Below are positions 8,299 through 17,279 of a stretch of 40,079 nucleotides of DNA, piece by piece. The stretch is from Rhizobium leguminosarum bv. viciae USDA 2370 (GTDB lineage Bacteria > Pseudomonadota > Alphaproteobacteria > Rhizobiales > Rhizobiaceae). Below the pieces are notes generated by a model. The model saw only the letters and a program-made list of their open reading frames with translations, searched no databases and was not told the origin of the DNA. The DNA lies in contig NZ_MRDL01000028.1 of assembly GCF_002008365.1 (NCBI RefSeq), forward strand, positions 1 through 40,079, in the 5' to 3' direction. The translations under genes and the position numbers were made by a program. Position 1 is the first letter of the stretch. Each line of letters starts with the position of its first letter.

Positions 8299-9068
8299 CG
8301 CGGAAGTGGCCTTGCCTCAAAATAGAGAACGAGCGACCTGTCGGTTGGTCCCAGCACCTTCTGTAGGAGGTGCAGTGGATACATGGTGTACTGATTGAGA
8401 ATTAACGAGAAAATCGACGGGAAAGTAGTCTTAAATTTGACGTTTCGCCGACCGGATTCTTTGGTCTGCTCCAGTTTCGATAGGCTGACTTTTGCCCCTT
8501 CCTGCTTCGTCACGAGGTAGTTGGAGACCGGCAGCAACAGGTTGGAAACGGGGAATGTTAGGCCTTTGAGGTGCTGTAGCGACCAGCCGCACGCCCGTGC
8601 GAGAGCTTCGATCCGATCCGGTGTATATCGGCGGAAATGGCCTGCAATCTCGTCCTCAATCCCCCAATAACGAGGGCCGGCCGGAACGATCCCGATAAGG
8701 GTTCCGTGCTTGTGCTCCAGATTCGCGCGCGATTTCTGCATGAAGAGCGCTTCGTCCTCGTCGCTCAAATGCTCCATGACCATCGATGATATGACGATAT
8801 CGACGTCTGCTGTCTCCGATCGCACATAGTTGGAATTGCTCAGCACCAGGCGGCCCTCAACAATTTCGTCCGCAAAACGCTCTTTCAGCCTTGCCGTTGT
8901 ATCCGCGTCGAACTCGTAGACCGATCCGATCCATCCCCGGGAAAGCAAAAGACTCGTAATTTCACCGTTCCCCGCGCCGATCTCAATGAAGCGCCCGGGC
9001 TGCAACCTTTCCAGGCGCTCCGAAAGATACATCAGCTGGAGGATCGTACCGGGCGGAAGCGCCTTCAT
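8295..9068 (-). CDS. Class I SAM-dependent methyltransferase, sugar-locus type
   Basis: This 257-residue protein contains the SAM motif FIEIGAGNGEITSLLL around residue 27, VYEFDADTTARL after strand 2 and VISSMVMEHLSDEDE as the motif II region. GHFRRYTPDRIEALARACGW is shared in style with the zinc-ribbon methyltransferase at the end of the same operon. The C-terminal third is basic and hydrophobic (TFPVSNLLLPVSNYLV), perhaps touching the membrane. It overlaps the glycosyltransferase gene upstream by 4 nt, so it may act on the lipid-linked sugar made by that enzyme. This is one of three methyltransferases in the operon, pointing to a heavily methylated sugar. Confidence 0.75.
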   Translation of the reverse strand: MKALPPGTILQLMYLSERLERLQPGRFIEIGAGNGEITSLLLSRGWIGSVYEFDADTTARLKERFADEIVEGRLVLSNSNYVRSETADVDIVISSMVMEHLSDEDEALFMQKSRANLEHKHGTLIGIVPAGPRYWGIEDEIAGHFRRYTPDRIEALARACGWSLQHLKGLTFPVSNLLLPVSNYLVTKQEGAKVSLSKLEQTKESGRRNVKFKTTFPSIFSLILNQYTMYPLHLLQKVLGPTDRSLVLYFEARPLPR

Positions 9069-10021
9069 TTTTCGACATGCTCCAGAACAAGGTCCACCTC
9101 ATAAAGGGGACGCTCTTTCACCTGATCGAATATTTTACCAACATAGAGTCCCAGAACGCCAAGAGAAATCAGAATTGCTCCGGTGCACGTCAGCATTGCT
9201 ACGAATAGACTCGTCCAACCCGGGGAAGATCCGTATAAAAAATAGCTAATGATAAAGTATAGGCACGAAATGAGCCCAATAAGAGAAAATGCCAACCCGG
9301 TTGTTACGATCCACTTCAGTAGATCGGTAGACTGAAAGAAAATTCCATCCATGGCATGCCGTATGAGTTTTGATAAAGAATAGGAACTCTTTCCTGCGAA
9401 ACGTTGGTTATGATCGTATTCGATAGTACCGGCATTGAAACCGAGCCAACCAAGGATGAACAGATAGTGCCGCTCCCTCTCGCTGAAGCGCAGAAACGCG
9501 TTGATCACCTTGCGTGACAGGATCGAAAACGTGCCGAATGAACTATCGAATGAACCTTTCTGCAAACGTTCCATTAGCAAAAAATAGGCTTTGGCGCCAA
9601 TGAGACGGCCGGCAGAATGGCTGCGGCTCACTCGTTTGGCGAGCACGAAATCGTAACCTTCCTTTATCTTGGCGTATAGATCGGGGATCCGCTCAGGCGG
9701 ATCTTGCAGGTCGCAGTCCATGACAACCGCATATTCTCCCCTCGCTGCGGCAAGGCCCGCAGATATCGCAATGTGCTGTCCGAAATTCCGGCTTAGGCGA
9801 ATGCCCGTTACCTCCGGGAAATACTCGTGTACTGCGACAATTTTTGCCCAGGACTGGTCAGGGCTGCGGTCGTCCACCAAAAGGATTTCAAAGGAGACGT
9901 GAAGATCCATCAGAGCAAGCCGCACCCGGGCACAAAGCTCTTCAATGCAACCGTCGCACCCATACACTGGAACGACAACGCTGATAACAACGCTTCCGTC
10001 TGGATCGATCTCGGACTTCAT
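9065..10021 (-). CDS. Polyprenyl-phosphate glycosyltransferase (GT2, GtrB/ArnC/DPM type)
   Basis: The 318-residue protein from the ATG at 10021 has a GT2 domain starting ISVVVPVYGCD, the acidic LLVDDRSPDQSW, LSRNFGQHIAISAGL and the metal-binding MDCDLQDPPE with Asp102 and Asp104. Two C-terminal membrane helices (about 235-262 and 270-300) end in LGVLGLYVGKIF. This is the layout of GtrB, ArnC and bacterial dolichol-phosphate-mannose-like enzymes, which move a sugar from a nucleotide donor to undecaprenyl phosphate. A GtrA-like flippase lies in the same operon. The start was chosen because its ATG overlaps the previous stop as ATGA; a start at 10060 would sit inside the preceding gene. The donor sugar is unknown. 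Confidence 0.85.
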   Translation of the reverse strand: MKSEIDPDGSVVISVVVPVYGCDGCIEELCARVRLALMDLHVSFEILLVDDRSPDQSWAKIVAVHEYFPEVTGIRLSRNFGQHIAISAGLAAARGEYAVVMDCDLQDPPERIPDLYAKIKEGYDFVLAKRVSRSHSAGRLIGAKAYFLLMERLQKGSFDSSFGTFSILSRKVINAFLRFSERERHYLFILGWLGFNAGTIEYDHNQRFAGKSSYSLSKLIRHAMDGIFFQSTDLLKWIVTTGLAFSLIGLISCLYFIISYFLYGSSPGWTSLFVAMLTCTGAILISLGVLGLYVGKIFDQVKERPLYEVDLVLEHVEK

Positions 10022-10839
10022 CCCGCAATTCCGAGTTTCGCCGCGCGTGCAGCGCGCCATTCACGGTCGTTCAACGGGACTTCAGAGGTGAAGCCCAGTA
10101 GCCTCAAGGCGCCTTCGGAAAGCGTGGACCGTTCACTTGCCAACGCCTTGGCGAAATCATACTGCTGCTTCAGTATCGGAACCGTGTACATCTGATTGAT
10201 GGCGCGGCGAATATTGGGCGAGGAATTTGCCCCCGCGCGATGAAAGACCATTGAGTCAAATAGAATCACAGAACCTGCTCGTGCCTCGCCATGCACGCGG
10301 TTGGCCGCTACATATTGCTCAGATGGCAGATACTCGATTTTGTGGGAGAACGGCAGGAACTGAGTTCCGCCGGTTTCCGCGGAAAAGTCGTCGATTGCGA
10401 ATAGTGCGTTCACCGAAAGCGGTCGCGAGATGACGAAGTTCTGATAAGGCAGATCTCGGTGCCAGGAACTTTGGTGGTGCTCGATGTTCGGCCGATTAAT
10501 GATTGCGTTCTGAAGATTAAGAATGAACCACTCGCCAAGAAGAGCCTTGACGATTTCCATAATCTTGGGGTGTTCCGCGAGACCGAGAAAGTCACGATCA
10601 TACAAGAGTGGCGCGCGGCAAAGGTCCAGTTCCTTGATCGCAACTAGACGATCTCTGCCGAACTCCTGCTCCTGCTTGGCATAAGTGAGATCGATCCTCT
10701 TTCGCCAATCGGACAGCTCGTCGGACGAGAGCACCCCAGGCAAGACAGTGTAGCCGCGGTTCCTGATCGCCTCGACATGAGTCTCGTGGTCGCTGGCAGC
10801 TGCGGATCTCGCGACTACGCCATACGATTTTTCCTGCAT
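10018..10839 (-). CDS. Phytanoyl-CoA dioxygenase (PhyH) family protein
   Basis: The 273-residue product from the ATG at 10839 (MQEKSYGVVA) has the double-stranded beta-helix layout of Fe(II)/2-oxoglutarate oxygenases. The iron ligands are visible as His127-x-Asp129 in SSWHRDLPYQNF and His200 in FHRAGANSS, followed by RRAINQMY carrying a candidate 2-oxoglutarate arginine (Arg211/212). GGTQFLPFSHKI is typical of PhyH proteins. It should hydroxylate a small molecule, possibly an acyl group or sugar that decorates the polysaccharide; the substrate is unknown. The start leaves 2 bp after the WbqC-like gene, whereas 10902 would overlap it. The next gene overlaps by 4 nt. Confidence 0.8.
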   Translation of the reverse strand: MQEKSYGVVARSAAASDHETHVEAIRNRGYTVLPGVLSSDELSDWRKRIDLTYAKQEQEFGRDRLVAIKELDLCRAPLLYDRDFLGLAEHPKIMEIVKALLGEWFILNLQNAIINRPNIEHHQSSWHRDLPYQNFVISRPLSVNALFAIDDFSAETGGTQFLPFSHKIEYLPSEQYVAANRVHGEARAGSVILFDSMVFHRAGANSSPNIRRAINQMYTVPILKQQYDFAKALASERSTLSEGALRLLGFTSEVPLNDREWRAARAAKLGIAG

Positions 10840-10841
10840 TG

Positions 10842-11552
10842 TCAGTTGCCCTTTGGTCGCGTTGTTACATACCGCATGAATGCCGGGCTGTCCTTGCCGC
10901 AATTGAACAACAAGTCCAGAACGGTTACCCCATGCACGAATTCACCCCAAAGCTGGGGATATTCTGGATATCCCTGGTAGTCAAACCAACTGAGCTTTAG
11001 ACCACGGTCGCTAAAGGCTCTCTCCTCAATGTAATCCTTGGCGGCTGGGCCGGAGATGTATTCCGTACCCCCCGCCTGGAGGCAAAGATCGGCCAGCCGT
11101 TCGGATTTGCCATCAACGAGAAGGTAGTCCCAGGAATTAGTTATCGGTGTCGTGATGCCAAGATAGCGACAGACGCTTTCGAGGAGTTCGCGATTGACTG
11201 CCGATAGGTTTCGGTGATTTTCACGTTGGTAAATGGGTTCCAGAAAGGTGGCAATATCGTCAAAGAAGGGCGCCTTCTTGTAATTCAGAACAATGGACTT
11301 CCAATGTGCGGCGGCCCAATCTCTACCGTCTATCTCCGTTTCCCGGATCGTCTGGTGGTACTTTCCTTTTACTTTTACGGGTACCGTCAGCCAGACGACG
11401 CCTTGCGGTGTCTTGATCTGATTGCGATTGCGCCAATCGCGTCGTGTATATTGCATATCGTCATAGAGGATGAATTCGTCCACAGCCGCGATCAAATCAA
11501 AATAGCCCTTCCAAGGGATATAGTTAGACTGCAGAATAGCGACTTTTTTCAT
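10842..11552 (-). CDS. WbqC-like family protein
   Basis: The 236-residue protein begins [20 protein letters not shown] and contains [35 protein letters not shown] and [12 protein letters not shown]. These are hallmarks of the WbqC-like family (PF08889), found in O-antigen and surface-polysaccharide loci. I know of no established biochemical activity. GAGGA about 9 nt upstream of the ATG serves as ribosome-binding site. It is the first gene of the coupled minus-strand operon, with decayed transposase sequence upstream, so the operon promoter must lie within roughly 11560-11690. Pairing with an oxygenase gene suggests a role in making or attaching an unusual acyl or amino-acid-like group; that is inference. 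Confidence 0.8.
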   Translation of the reverse strand: MKKVAILQSNYIPWKGYFDLIAAVDEFILYDDMQYTRRDWRNRNQIKTPQGVVWLTVPVKVKGKYHQTIRETEIDGRDWAAAHWKSIVLNYKKAPFFDDIATFLEPIYQRENHRNLSAVNRELLESVCRYLGITTPITNSWDYLLVDGKSERLADLCLQAGGTEYISGPAAKDYIEERAFSDRGLKLSWFDYQGYPEYPQLWGEFVHGVTVLDLLFNCGKDSPAFMRYVTTRPKGN

Positions 11553-11689
11553 TTCTGTTCGTCCTCAATTTTCCGGGCAACGGTTATCGTAGATGCCTAT
11601 TAGAAGGCAAGCCTCCTCCATCTGACACGAGGCCCATAAATCGGGGGCAACGTACATTGGCCGATGATTCAGTGAGCTACTGGGGATTT

Positions 11690-11850
11690 CTGCCTACCTT
11701 GTTGCTCCTGAGCTCGATACTGCGCTTGTCGTTCGGGCACGTACCAGGTTTGATGCGAAGTGCCGGACGATGGCCAGGTTGTGCGGAGCCTTCGTGACGG
11801 AACTGGTCGCCACGTTGCATCGACGAAGAGTCGGGTCTTTCGATATCCAG
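11690..11850 (-). pseudogene. Decayed transposase fragment, ISAs1-like
   Basis: In the roughly 540 bp between the WbqC-like gene and the GT4-RgpF gene I find no intact gene. Minus-strand frames contain SVTKAPHNLAIVRHFASNLV and, in another frame just after it, NDKRSIELRSNK. Together these resemble the C-terminal end of ISAs1-type transposases (KDNxPxNLAxLRHxALNLxR ... NDKRSIxLRR). Frameshifts and stops separate the pieces. The rest of 11553-12090 shows nothing I recognise. Confidence 0.45.
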
Positions 11851-12090
11851 GTCCGAGTGGCATGAAACGTTCCGAAGCGATTGAAGCGCGCGCTGCGGCC
11901 ATTTCACGGAGTGCGCGACACCGGAGTTCACGGCACTATCGAAGACGACATCGGAGGCGCGCCCGGACGCTTGTCGCTCTTGATCGAACGCCGTTCTTGG
12001 GACGAAAAACAGCGCTTACATTTCACGCGCGGTACGCTTAGTTGGAGACAGTGGCGTGGCGTCCGCCAATCGGCATGGTTCAGCGCGCGC

Positions 12091-14787
12091 CTACCTGTAG
12101 AAACCTTCGACCTCAGAAGTCAGCCACTTGAAGCCCTGTTGTTCGCAAACAAAAGGTGTTATGCGCTCCATGGCGTGGAGGATTGTTCCATCATACCCGA
12201 CGGGCTCGGCCGGATAGTCGTCCCACGTCAAACTGGAATTGAAGATTGGCGCGAGTGCCTGAGGCCGTGCGTAAAACATATTGCCGACGGGAAACTCTAT
12301 CGAGGCCGGCAGTTTTCCAGATACGCCGAGCTTTACACAGAGTTCATGCGCGGGCAGGTAGTTTTCAGTCCAGCCGACGACGTTCGGGTCTTCCGGAAAA
12401 ATCAAGCCGAGGTTCTTGTCCTGCGCAAAGGCGAACAGTGTCTCGTCGATCGCTGCGGTCGTCCCCCCGACAAGATTTTCAAACAAGAACTCTCGCCAAA
12501 CATCGCCAAATGGCGAGATCGCCCCCCCCTCAGAAATCTCGAGGCTTTTCTTTCCGTGTATATGCCCCACAATATCGTAGTCTGCCAACATGTGACCGAA
12601 CTCGGTGATCATCGGTCCGAAATCGCGGCCCCTGTTGGGAACATGCTTAATGATCGTCTTACTACGTTTATAGTCTGCGAGCCTCGAGGATACGTAACTT
12701 AGGCCTTCCTGCGAAGTAACACTGATGAGCAAGTCCGGTCTGGCTGAATTGCGCTTAATGCGCTCCAGAATATTGTCAAGGATGTCGAAATAGTGAAGAT
12801 GGATATGGAGGCCAACTTTCAGATCGTTTGGCGGTAGGCTTGGGCTACCGGACTGCCCAAACCGGAGCACCTGTCTAAACCACGGCCCCTCTGGACGGCC
12901 TGTATCAATCCAGTGCGCCAATGGATTCTGAAACGGAGGCCGGTTCAATTCCGGATGATGCTCAAGGTAAATATGCGGCGAGAAACCCAGCAACGGCCGG
13001 CGGTAAATGCGGTCCACGCCCTGAACCCCACTGGCGGCAAATCGCAGATATTTGCGCACCTGCTCGTCCTTCGACGAGATTTTTCCCAAGGCATTCCCCA
13101 GTGAAACCTCCGAAAGAACATCCGCCTTTTTCAATATTTCGAAATCCTGTTTTTCCTGCTCAGTCATTGAGCGAGCGTCTTTCAGGATCTCAATCAGTCT
13201 GTTGACATATCTGCGCATGTCGAAGGCCTCGATAGATACTGCTCTCAAAGAATCACCAATGTCCCGTGAAAAACCAGGTTCAGTAGCAAGTCTCGCGAGA
13301 ATCCCTGCTGCGGCATCGATATCCAGATAAGGTGCAACAAGAGGCTTGAATTGAGGGATATTCTGAAGAAACTCGGCGGTGCCCGAAGCGCCTTCGAAGC
13401 AGACGACCGGCATTCCCTGTTGCATCGCATCTATGGTGACATTGGGAAAGGGATCTAGCCTCGAACTCATCATCATTGCGTCGGCGTTCGCATAAAGCTT
13501 GTCCAGGCTTTTCGCGTCCACCCCCGGTATAATCGTTACTACATCTTCCAGGCCACTACGCGCAATCTGGTCTCGCAGCCAAACGCAGTATAAAAGATCC
13601 TGATCAGGATTATATCCATCGCCCACCCAAAGGAACCGTGTATTCTTGGGGCCTAGTTTCTGCGCCAGTCGATGAGCGACCGATATGAATAGGTCGACCC
13701 CTTTTCTGATCTGTACAAAACCGCAGCCGATCACCAGAAAACGCTTTTCCGACTTCTGCTTCTCGAGCAATATCTCAAGTTGTGTAGAAACCAGCACTCC
13801 TTCGTTTTCCGGAATCTCCGACTTGCCCTGCGGCAAAACTATACAGTTCCTGAAATCATTGGACGCTGCGGATTTGCGGGCAGAATTCGCCGTCAAAATC
13901 GAAGAGAAAACAACGACCTGTGAGCCGATCACCATATCGCGAACACGCGTCTGCGGGACAACATATTCCGCAAACTCGTGCATAAGGGTTACCGCTGGAA
14001 CACCAAGTTCCTGAGCAGCGCTGGCGACATTGGCGGCCTCAACGCTGTTCGCAAGCACGTAGTCCAGGCCAAACCTTTCTTTGACCGGTCTTAGTATACG
14101 CTCCCGTAACACGCGACTATCGAGACCTGATGTCCCCTCCGGAGTGACGAGTAAGAGAGACGCGTGCTCACGGAAGCTCTCAACAAGAACTCCGTCTTTT
14201 AAAATAACGCTCACGACATTGCAGGTTTCGGCAAGCTGCGCTGATATATTACAGCCCAGGATGGGCGCACCTGTCATGGAAGCTTCATGTGATACCAGGA
14301 CAACAGTCGGACGGCCCGTAACGAACGCACGTTTTCCCGCCGATGAGAGCTCGTCAAAATCCAGAGCTGTCAAGCGCTTTTCGTCTCTTCCATGCCGAAA
14401 ATAGTGCATTAGAGGCGACGACTTTAGATCGGCAAGGTCCTTGTGGCCGTACCGATAGACGAGCGGATCAAACAATGAGCTCGGACGCAGATTGTCTTTT
14501 TCACCGTGCTGGAGATAATCGGAGAGGGCAGCATGCGCGGAGCCAAACACCTTACCCGCAGAGTTTTGATAGTAACGCACATCGAAGTAATCGCTTGCGA
14601 CGATGTCATTGAGTATGGCGACGTCAAACGTCGACGCCCATCCTCCAATTGCTGACCATCGTCCCTGTCGGTAGCTTTCCAGAAAGCGTCGCGATATCTT
14701 CGTTAGAAGGTTTGAGCGCGAAAGGATCGCTTTTAACGTGTGCCTTTTTTTCTCATCCCTTAGGATGCGAACGACGTACCTTCTCAC
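12091..14787 (-). CDS. GT4 glycosyltransferase fused to RgpF (rhamnan synthesis F) domain
   Basis: This 898-residue protein has three parts. Residues about 60-135 carry FDxRYY...HG-type repeats (DYFDVRYYQ, DYLQHGEKDNLRPSSLFDP, HYFRHGRDE). Residues about 155-530 form a GT-B (GT4) glycosyltransferase: SMTGAPILGCNI, LMHEFAEYV, VIGCGFVQIRKGVDLF, WVGDGYNPDQD and SSRLDPFPNVTIDAMQQGMP. After another repeat-like stretch (FSPHIYLEHHPELNRP), residues about 655-890 match RgpF-type domains: LHIHLHYFDILDNIL, RGRDFGPMI, GHIHGKKSL, FPVGNMFYARP. Fusions of this kind are known from rhamnan and O-antigen loci and act in the cytoplasm on nucleotide-rhamnose. It overlaps the epimerase gene by 4 nt. The GT4 half is a paralogue of the protein encoded at 15716-17044. 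Confidence 0.85.
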   Translation of the reverse strand: MRRYVVRILRDEKKRHTLKAILSRSNLLTKISRRFLESYRQGRWSAIGGWASTFDVAILNDIVASDYFDVRYYQNSAGKVFGSAHAALSDYLQHGEKDNLRPSSLFDPLVYRYGHKDLADLKSSPLMHYFRHGRDEKRLTALDFDELSSAGKRAFVTGRPTVVLVSHEASMTGAPILGCNISAQLAETCNVVSVILKDGVLVESFREHASLLLVTPEGTSGLDSRVLRERILRPVKERFGLDYVLANSVEAANVASAAQELGVPAVTLMHEFAEYVVPQTRVRDMVIGSQVVVFSSILTANSARKSAASNDFRNCIVLPQGKSEIPENEGVLVSTQLEILLEKQKSEKRFLVIGCGFVQIRKGVDLFISVAHRLAQKLGPKNTRFLWVGDGYNPDQDLLYCVWLRDQIARSGLEDVVTIIPGVDAKSLDKLYANADAMMMSSRLDPFPNVTIDAMQQGMPVVCFEGASGTAEFLQNIPQFKPLVAPYLDIDAAAGILARLATEPGFSRDIGDSLRAVSIEAFDMRRYVNRLIEILKDARSMTEQEKQDFEILKKADVLSEVSLGNALGKISSKDEQVRKYLRFAASGVQGVDRIYRRPLLGFSPHIYLEHHPELNRPPFQNPLAHWIDTGRPEGPWFRQVLRFGQSGSPSLPPNDLKVGLHIHLHYFDILDNILERIKRNSARPDLLISVTSQEGLSYVSSRLADYKRSKTIIKHVPNRGRDFGPMITEFGHMLADYDIVGHIHGKKSLEISEGGAISPFGDVWREFLFENLVGGTTAAIDETLFAFAQDKNLGLIFPEDPNVVGWTENYLPAHELCVKLGVSGKLPASIEFPVGNMFYARPQALAPIFNSSLTWDDYPAEPVGYDGTILHAMERITPFVCEQQGFKWLTSEVEGFYR

Positions 14788-15716
14788 TCCACATTCCCCG
14801 ATCTCAACATGGCAATTGCCATTTCCTCCAAGGCTTGCCTAACGGATCGAGGTTTCCAGCCGGCGTCCCGGAAAATCCGGTCAATGGAGAGTACGTTTTC
14901 GGGTATATCAAACGATCTTTGCGATGCGTAGTTAACAGTCGGCAAAATAGATGAAACCTGACTAATGGTCTCTAGGAGCTTTCGAAGTGAAAGACCCTCT
15001 CCCGAACCAACATTGTAAATCGAATTAATGCCCCGCGGTGCAGGGGCCATGCGCATGATCGCCGCCAGCGCGGACGAAGCGTCGTCGACATCGATATAGT
15101 CTCTGACGGTGCTTCCGTCGCCCCATATCGTAATGGGTTCTCGATGGATGATCTTTCGGGTAAATATCGAGGCGGCTCCTTGCAGCTTCGCCGCGGATTG
15201 ATGCGCCCCGAAGGGATTGCTGAGGCGCGCGATCCTTATATCAAGATTGGTGCGCATGCGGATATTCAGTGCATATTGTTCCGCCGTCGCTTTGGTAATT
15301 CCGTAAATGCCGATCGGCCGCAGGGGGTGCTCTTCGGGAATGGGCAGCGTATCAGCAACACCGTACACCGTACCACCGGAAGAGACAAAGACGACGGGCA
15401 CAGGCATACTCTTCGATAGCTCCTGGAACAGAGCCAGTGTACCTGCGAGATTAATCTGTACATCAGACGCCGGATCACTTTCGGCAGAGCCCGGCGTGGT
15501 CGACCATGCCAAGTGAAACACGCCATCTGGCCGCGCCTCAATGATATTGGCAATCGTCGACCGGTCTCGCAAATCATATTCGATCCAATGATGCAAATCA
15601 CCGTCTTGATGACGCCCGCGGGTGGCTAGGATAACCTCGTCTCCACTGGCTTGCAGGATGCGCGCGAGGCTCCTCCCGACGAAGCCGGTGCCTCCGGTAA
15701 TAAGGTACCTCGCCAT
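14784..15716 (-). CDS. NAD-dependent nucleotide-sugar epimerase/dehydratase (extended SDR)
   Basis: The 310-residue protein begins MARYLITGGTGFVGRSLARI with the GGTGFVG nucleotide-binding loop. It continues with FHLAWSTTPG, VFVSSGGTVYGV and the active-site YGITKATAEQY (Tyr-x3-Lys), then DYIDVDDASSAL and YNVGSGEGLSLRKLL. This is the standard extended short-chain dehydrogenase fold of UDP-glucose 4-epimerase, GDP-sugar reductases and similar enzymes. The exact nucleotide-sugar substrate cannot be assigned. It lies between two glycosyltransferase genes with 1- and 4-nt overlaps, so it probably supplies a sugar donor to them. Confidence 0.8.
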   Translation of the reverse strand: MARYLITGGTGFVGRSLARILQASGDEVILATRGRHQDGDLHHWIEYDLRDRSTIANIIEARPDGVFHLAWSTTPGSAESDPASDVQINLAGTLALFQELSKSMPVPVVFVSSGGTVYGVADTLPIPEEHPLRPIGIYGITKATAEQYALNIRMRTNLDIRIARLSNPFGAHQSAAKLQGAASIFTRKIIHREPITIWGDGSTVRDYIDVDDASSALAAIMRMAPAPRGINSIYNVGSGEGLSLRKLLETISQVSSILPTVNYASQRSFDIPENVLSIDRIFRDAGWKPRSVRQALEEMAIAMLRSGNVE

Positions 15717-17044
15717 TATTGTTTCCCCGCAAAGTTAGCAGTGGTCTTGGCCATCTCCTCGACCAGGAGCTCTACGTACGTCTCCATATCAAAACGCCTG
15801 CGAGCTAGGCTTACTGCGCGCAGCGACAGTTGATTACGCAACTCGTGATCGTTGGCAATCTCGAAAATTCGCGCCGCCGCTGTGCCAAAATCAAAATAGG
15901 GCACAACGAGTCGCTTGAGGATTTCATCCTCTTCGAAATAACCAGGGAACCCGCTGGCCGCCGCAAAGCAGATGACTGGAACACCCGCGCTCAAGGCATC
16001 AATAGCAACATTGGGTAGCGGATCCAGGCGTGAACTCAGGAACATTGCGTCCGCGCGCCTATAAAGCTTCTCGAGATCTTCCGCGGAGAGTGCGGGGACG
16101 ATGCTAATATCCGCACCATATCCACCACGTTCAATCTGGTCCTTGAGCCAGACGCTCAGAAAATAATCGCGCCCCGGATCATATCCGTCGCCCACCCAGA
16201 CGAATTTCGCCCGAACGCCACGAGCCAGAACTTGGGTTGCAGCTGCGATAAACAGATCTACCCCTTTACGCATCTGGACGTGGCCACATCCTATACATAA
16301 AAACGTACTTCCGTCTGCCAGCTCATTGAGCAGACTGTCCAGCGCCGAGGAATTCACCTGACCGCCGCTTACTGGAACTTCGCACTTCCCCTGAGGAACT
16401 ATGATCGCATTCGGAAGGGTCATCCCCGTTGCATCGCGTGCAGACTTTGCGAGCAGTTCTGAGGAAAATACGACGGTGCCCGCGGAACCAAGTACCTTAA
16501 GGAGACGGGGGGGATAGGTATATTCAGCGAATTCGTGAATGAGCGCCATAGATGGAATCCCCAGAATGGCAGCTGCGCTGATTGCGATCTCTGACTCTAC
16601 ACTATTGGCAAGGATAAAATCCGCTCCGAACTTCTCCCGAAGGGGGCGTATCACACGGCGTGCGAATGCTTCGGGGTTGGCGTTTCCGATAGAGCCGGCA
16701 ACAGGGATGACAAGTCCCACGCTATAGCGAACAAACTCAGCAGCCAGTTTGCCCCCGGAAAGCAAGACGCAAACCACATTATGGCTTTGGCTGAGTTGAC
16801 GTACCAGATTCCAGCCCAGAATGGGGGCACCGGTGAAACTTCCGTCATGAACACACAGAATAATAGTCTTGCGCGTTGGGTCGTAAGTCTTCCCACCTGC
16901 CGTCAGAGGCTTCAACCGCCATAACTCTGCAGTATAGGATAATTGCAAAGCAATACTTTTTAGAACCGGTAGTCGCCGCGCCAGCTTGCGCGCTGCCGAA
17001 GACAGCAGTGGATGCCGATTAATAAGCGCGAATATCGCATTCAT
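15716..17044 (-). CDS. GT4-family glycosyltransferase
   Basis: This 442-residue GT-B enzyme shows SFTGAPILGWNLVRQL, ILANSVES, ALIHEFAEYTYP, IVPQGKCEVP, CIGCGHVQMRKGVDLFI, FVWVGDGYDPGRD and SSRLDPLPNVAIDALSAGVP, the last being the donor-binding region of GT4. Nearly every block is mirrored in the N-terminal half of the protein at 12091-14787, so the two arose by duplication. Upstream, AGGTGATC (about 12 nt before the ATG) is strongly complementary to the 3' end of 16S rRNA. It is the first gene of a three-gene minus-strand operon; its TAA stop shares one base with the next ATG (TAATG). Acceptor and donor are unknown. Confidence 0.85.
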   Translation of the reverse strand: MNAIFALINRHPLLSSAARKLARRLPVLKSIALQLSYTAELWRLKPLTAGGKTYDPTRKTIILCVHDGSFTGAPILGWNLVRQLSQSHNVVCVLLSGGKLAAEFVRYSVGLVIPVAGSIGNANPEAFARRVIRPLREKFGADFILANSVESEIAISAAAILGIPSMALIHEFAEYTYPPRLLKVLGSAGTVVFSSELLAKSARDATGMTLPNAIIVPQGKCEVPVSGGQVNSSALDSLLNELADGSTFLCIGCGHVQMRKGVDLFIAAATQVLARGVRAKFVWVGDGYDPGRDYFLSVWLKDQIERGGYGADISIVPALSAEDLEKLYRRADAMFLSSRLDPLPNVAIDALSAGVPVICFAAASGFPGYFEEDEILKRLVVPYFDFGTAAARIFEIANDHELRNQLSLRAVSLARRRFDMETYVELLVEEMAKTTANFAGKQ

Positions 17045-17279
17045 TCTCGTTTTAGATCACCTTTTTCTGTGCGCATGGCAAAGCACGCAACTATGCGACA
17101 GACGCTCCACGCTAGGCCTTATCTTCAGGCGAGCTTAGGCAAGCAATGCATTCAGCCACGCTTGTCCTCAATGCAACTAGGAAAAGATATCCGCTTACGC
17201 ACGCCAGAGCACTTAATTGGTTTCAGGACCCGGATCAATATGCTACCGACGGCCTACGTGTTTTTAACCCCGTGACCAT
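17045..17279. promoter_or_regulatory. Divergent promoter region between two glycosyltransferase units
   Basis: These 235 bp separate the minus-strand GT4 operon from the plus-strand GT2 gene, so both promoters must lie here. A strong Shine-Dalgarno-like AGGTGATC precedes the GT4 start at 17044. The GT2 start at 17280 has no clear ribosome-binding site. I could not place sigma-factor boxes with confidence. Confidence 0.4.
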
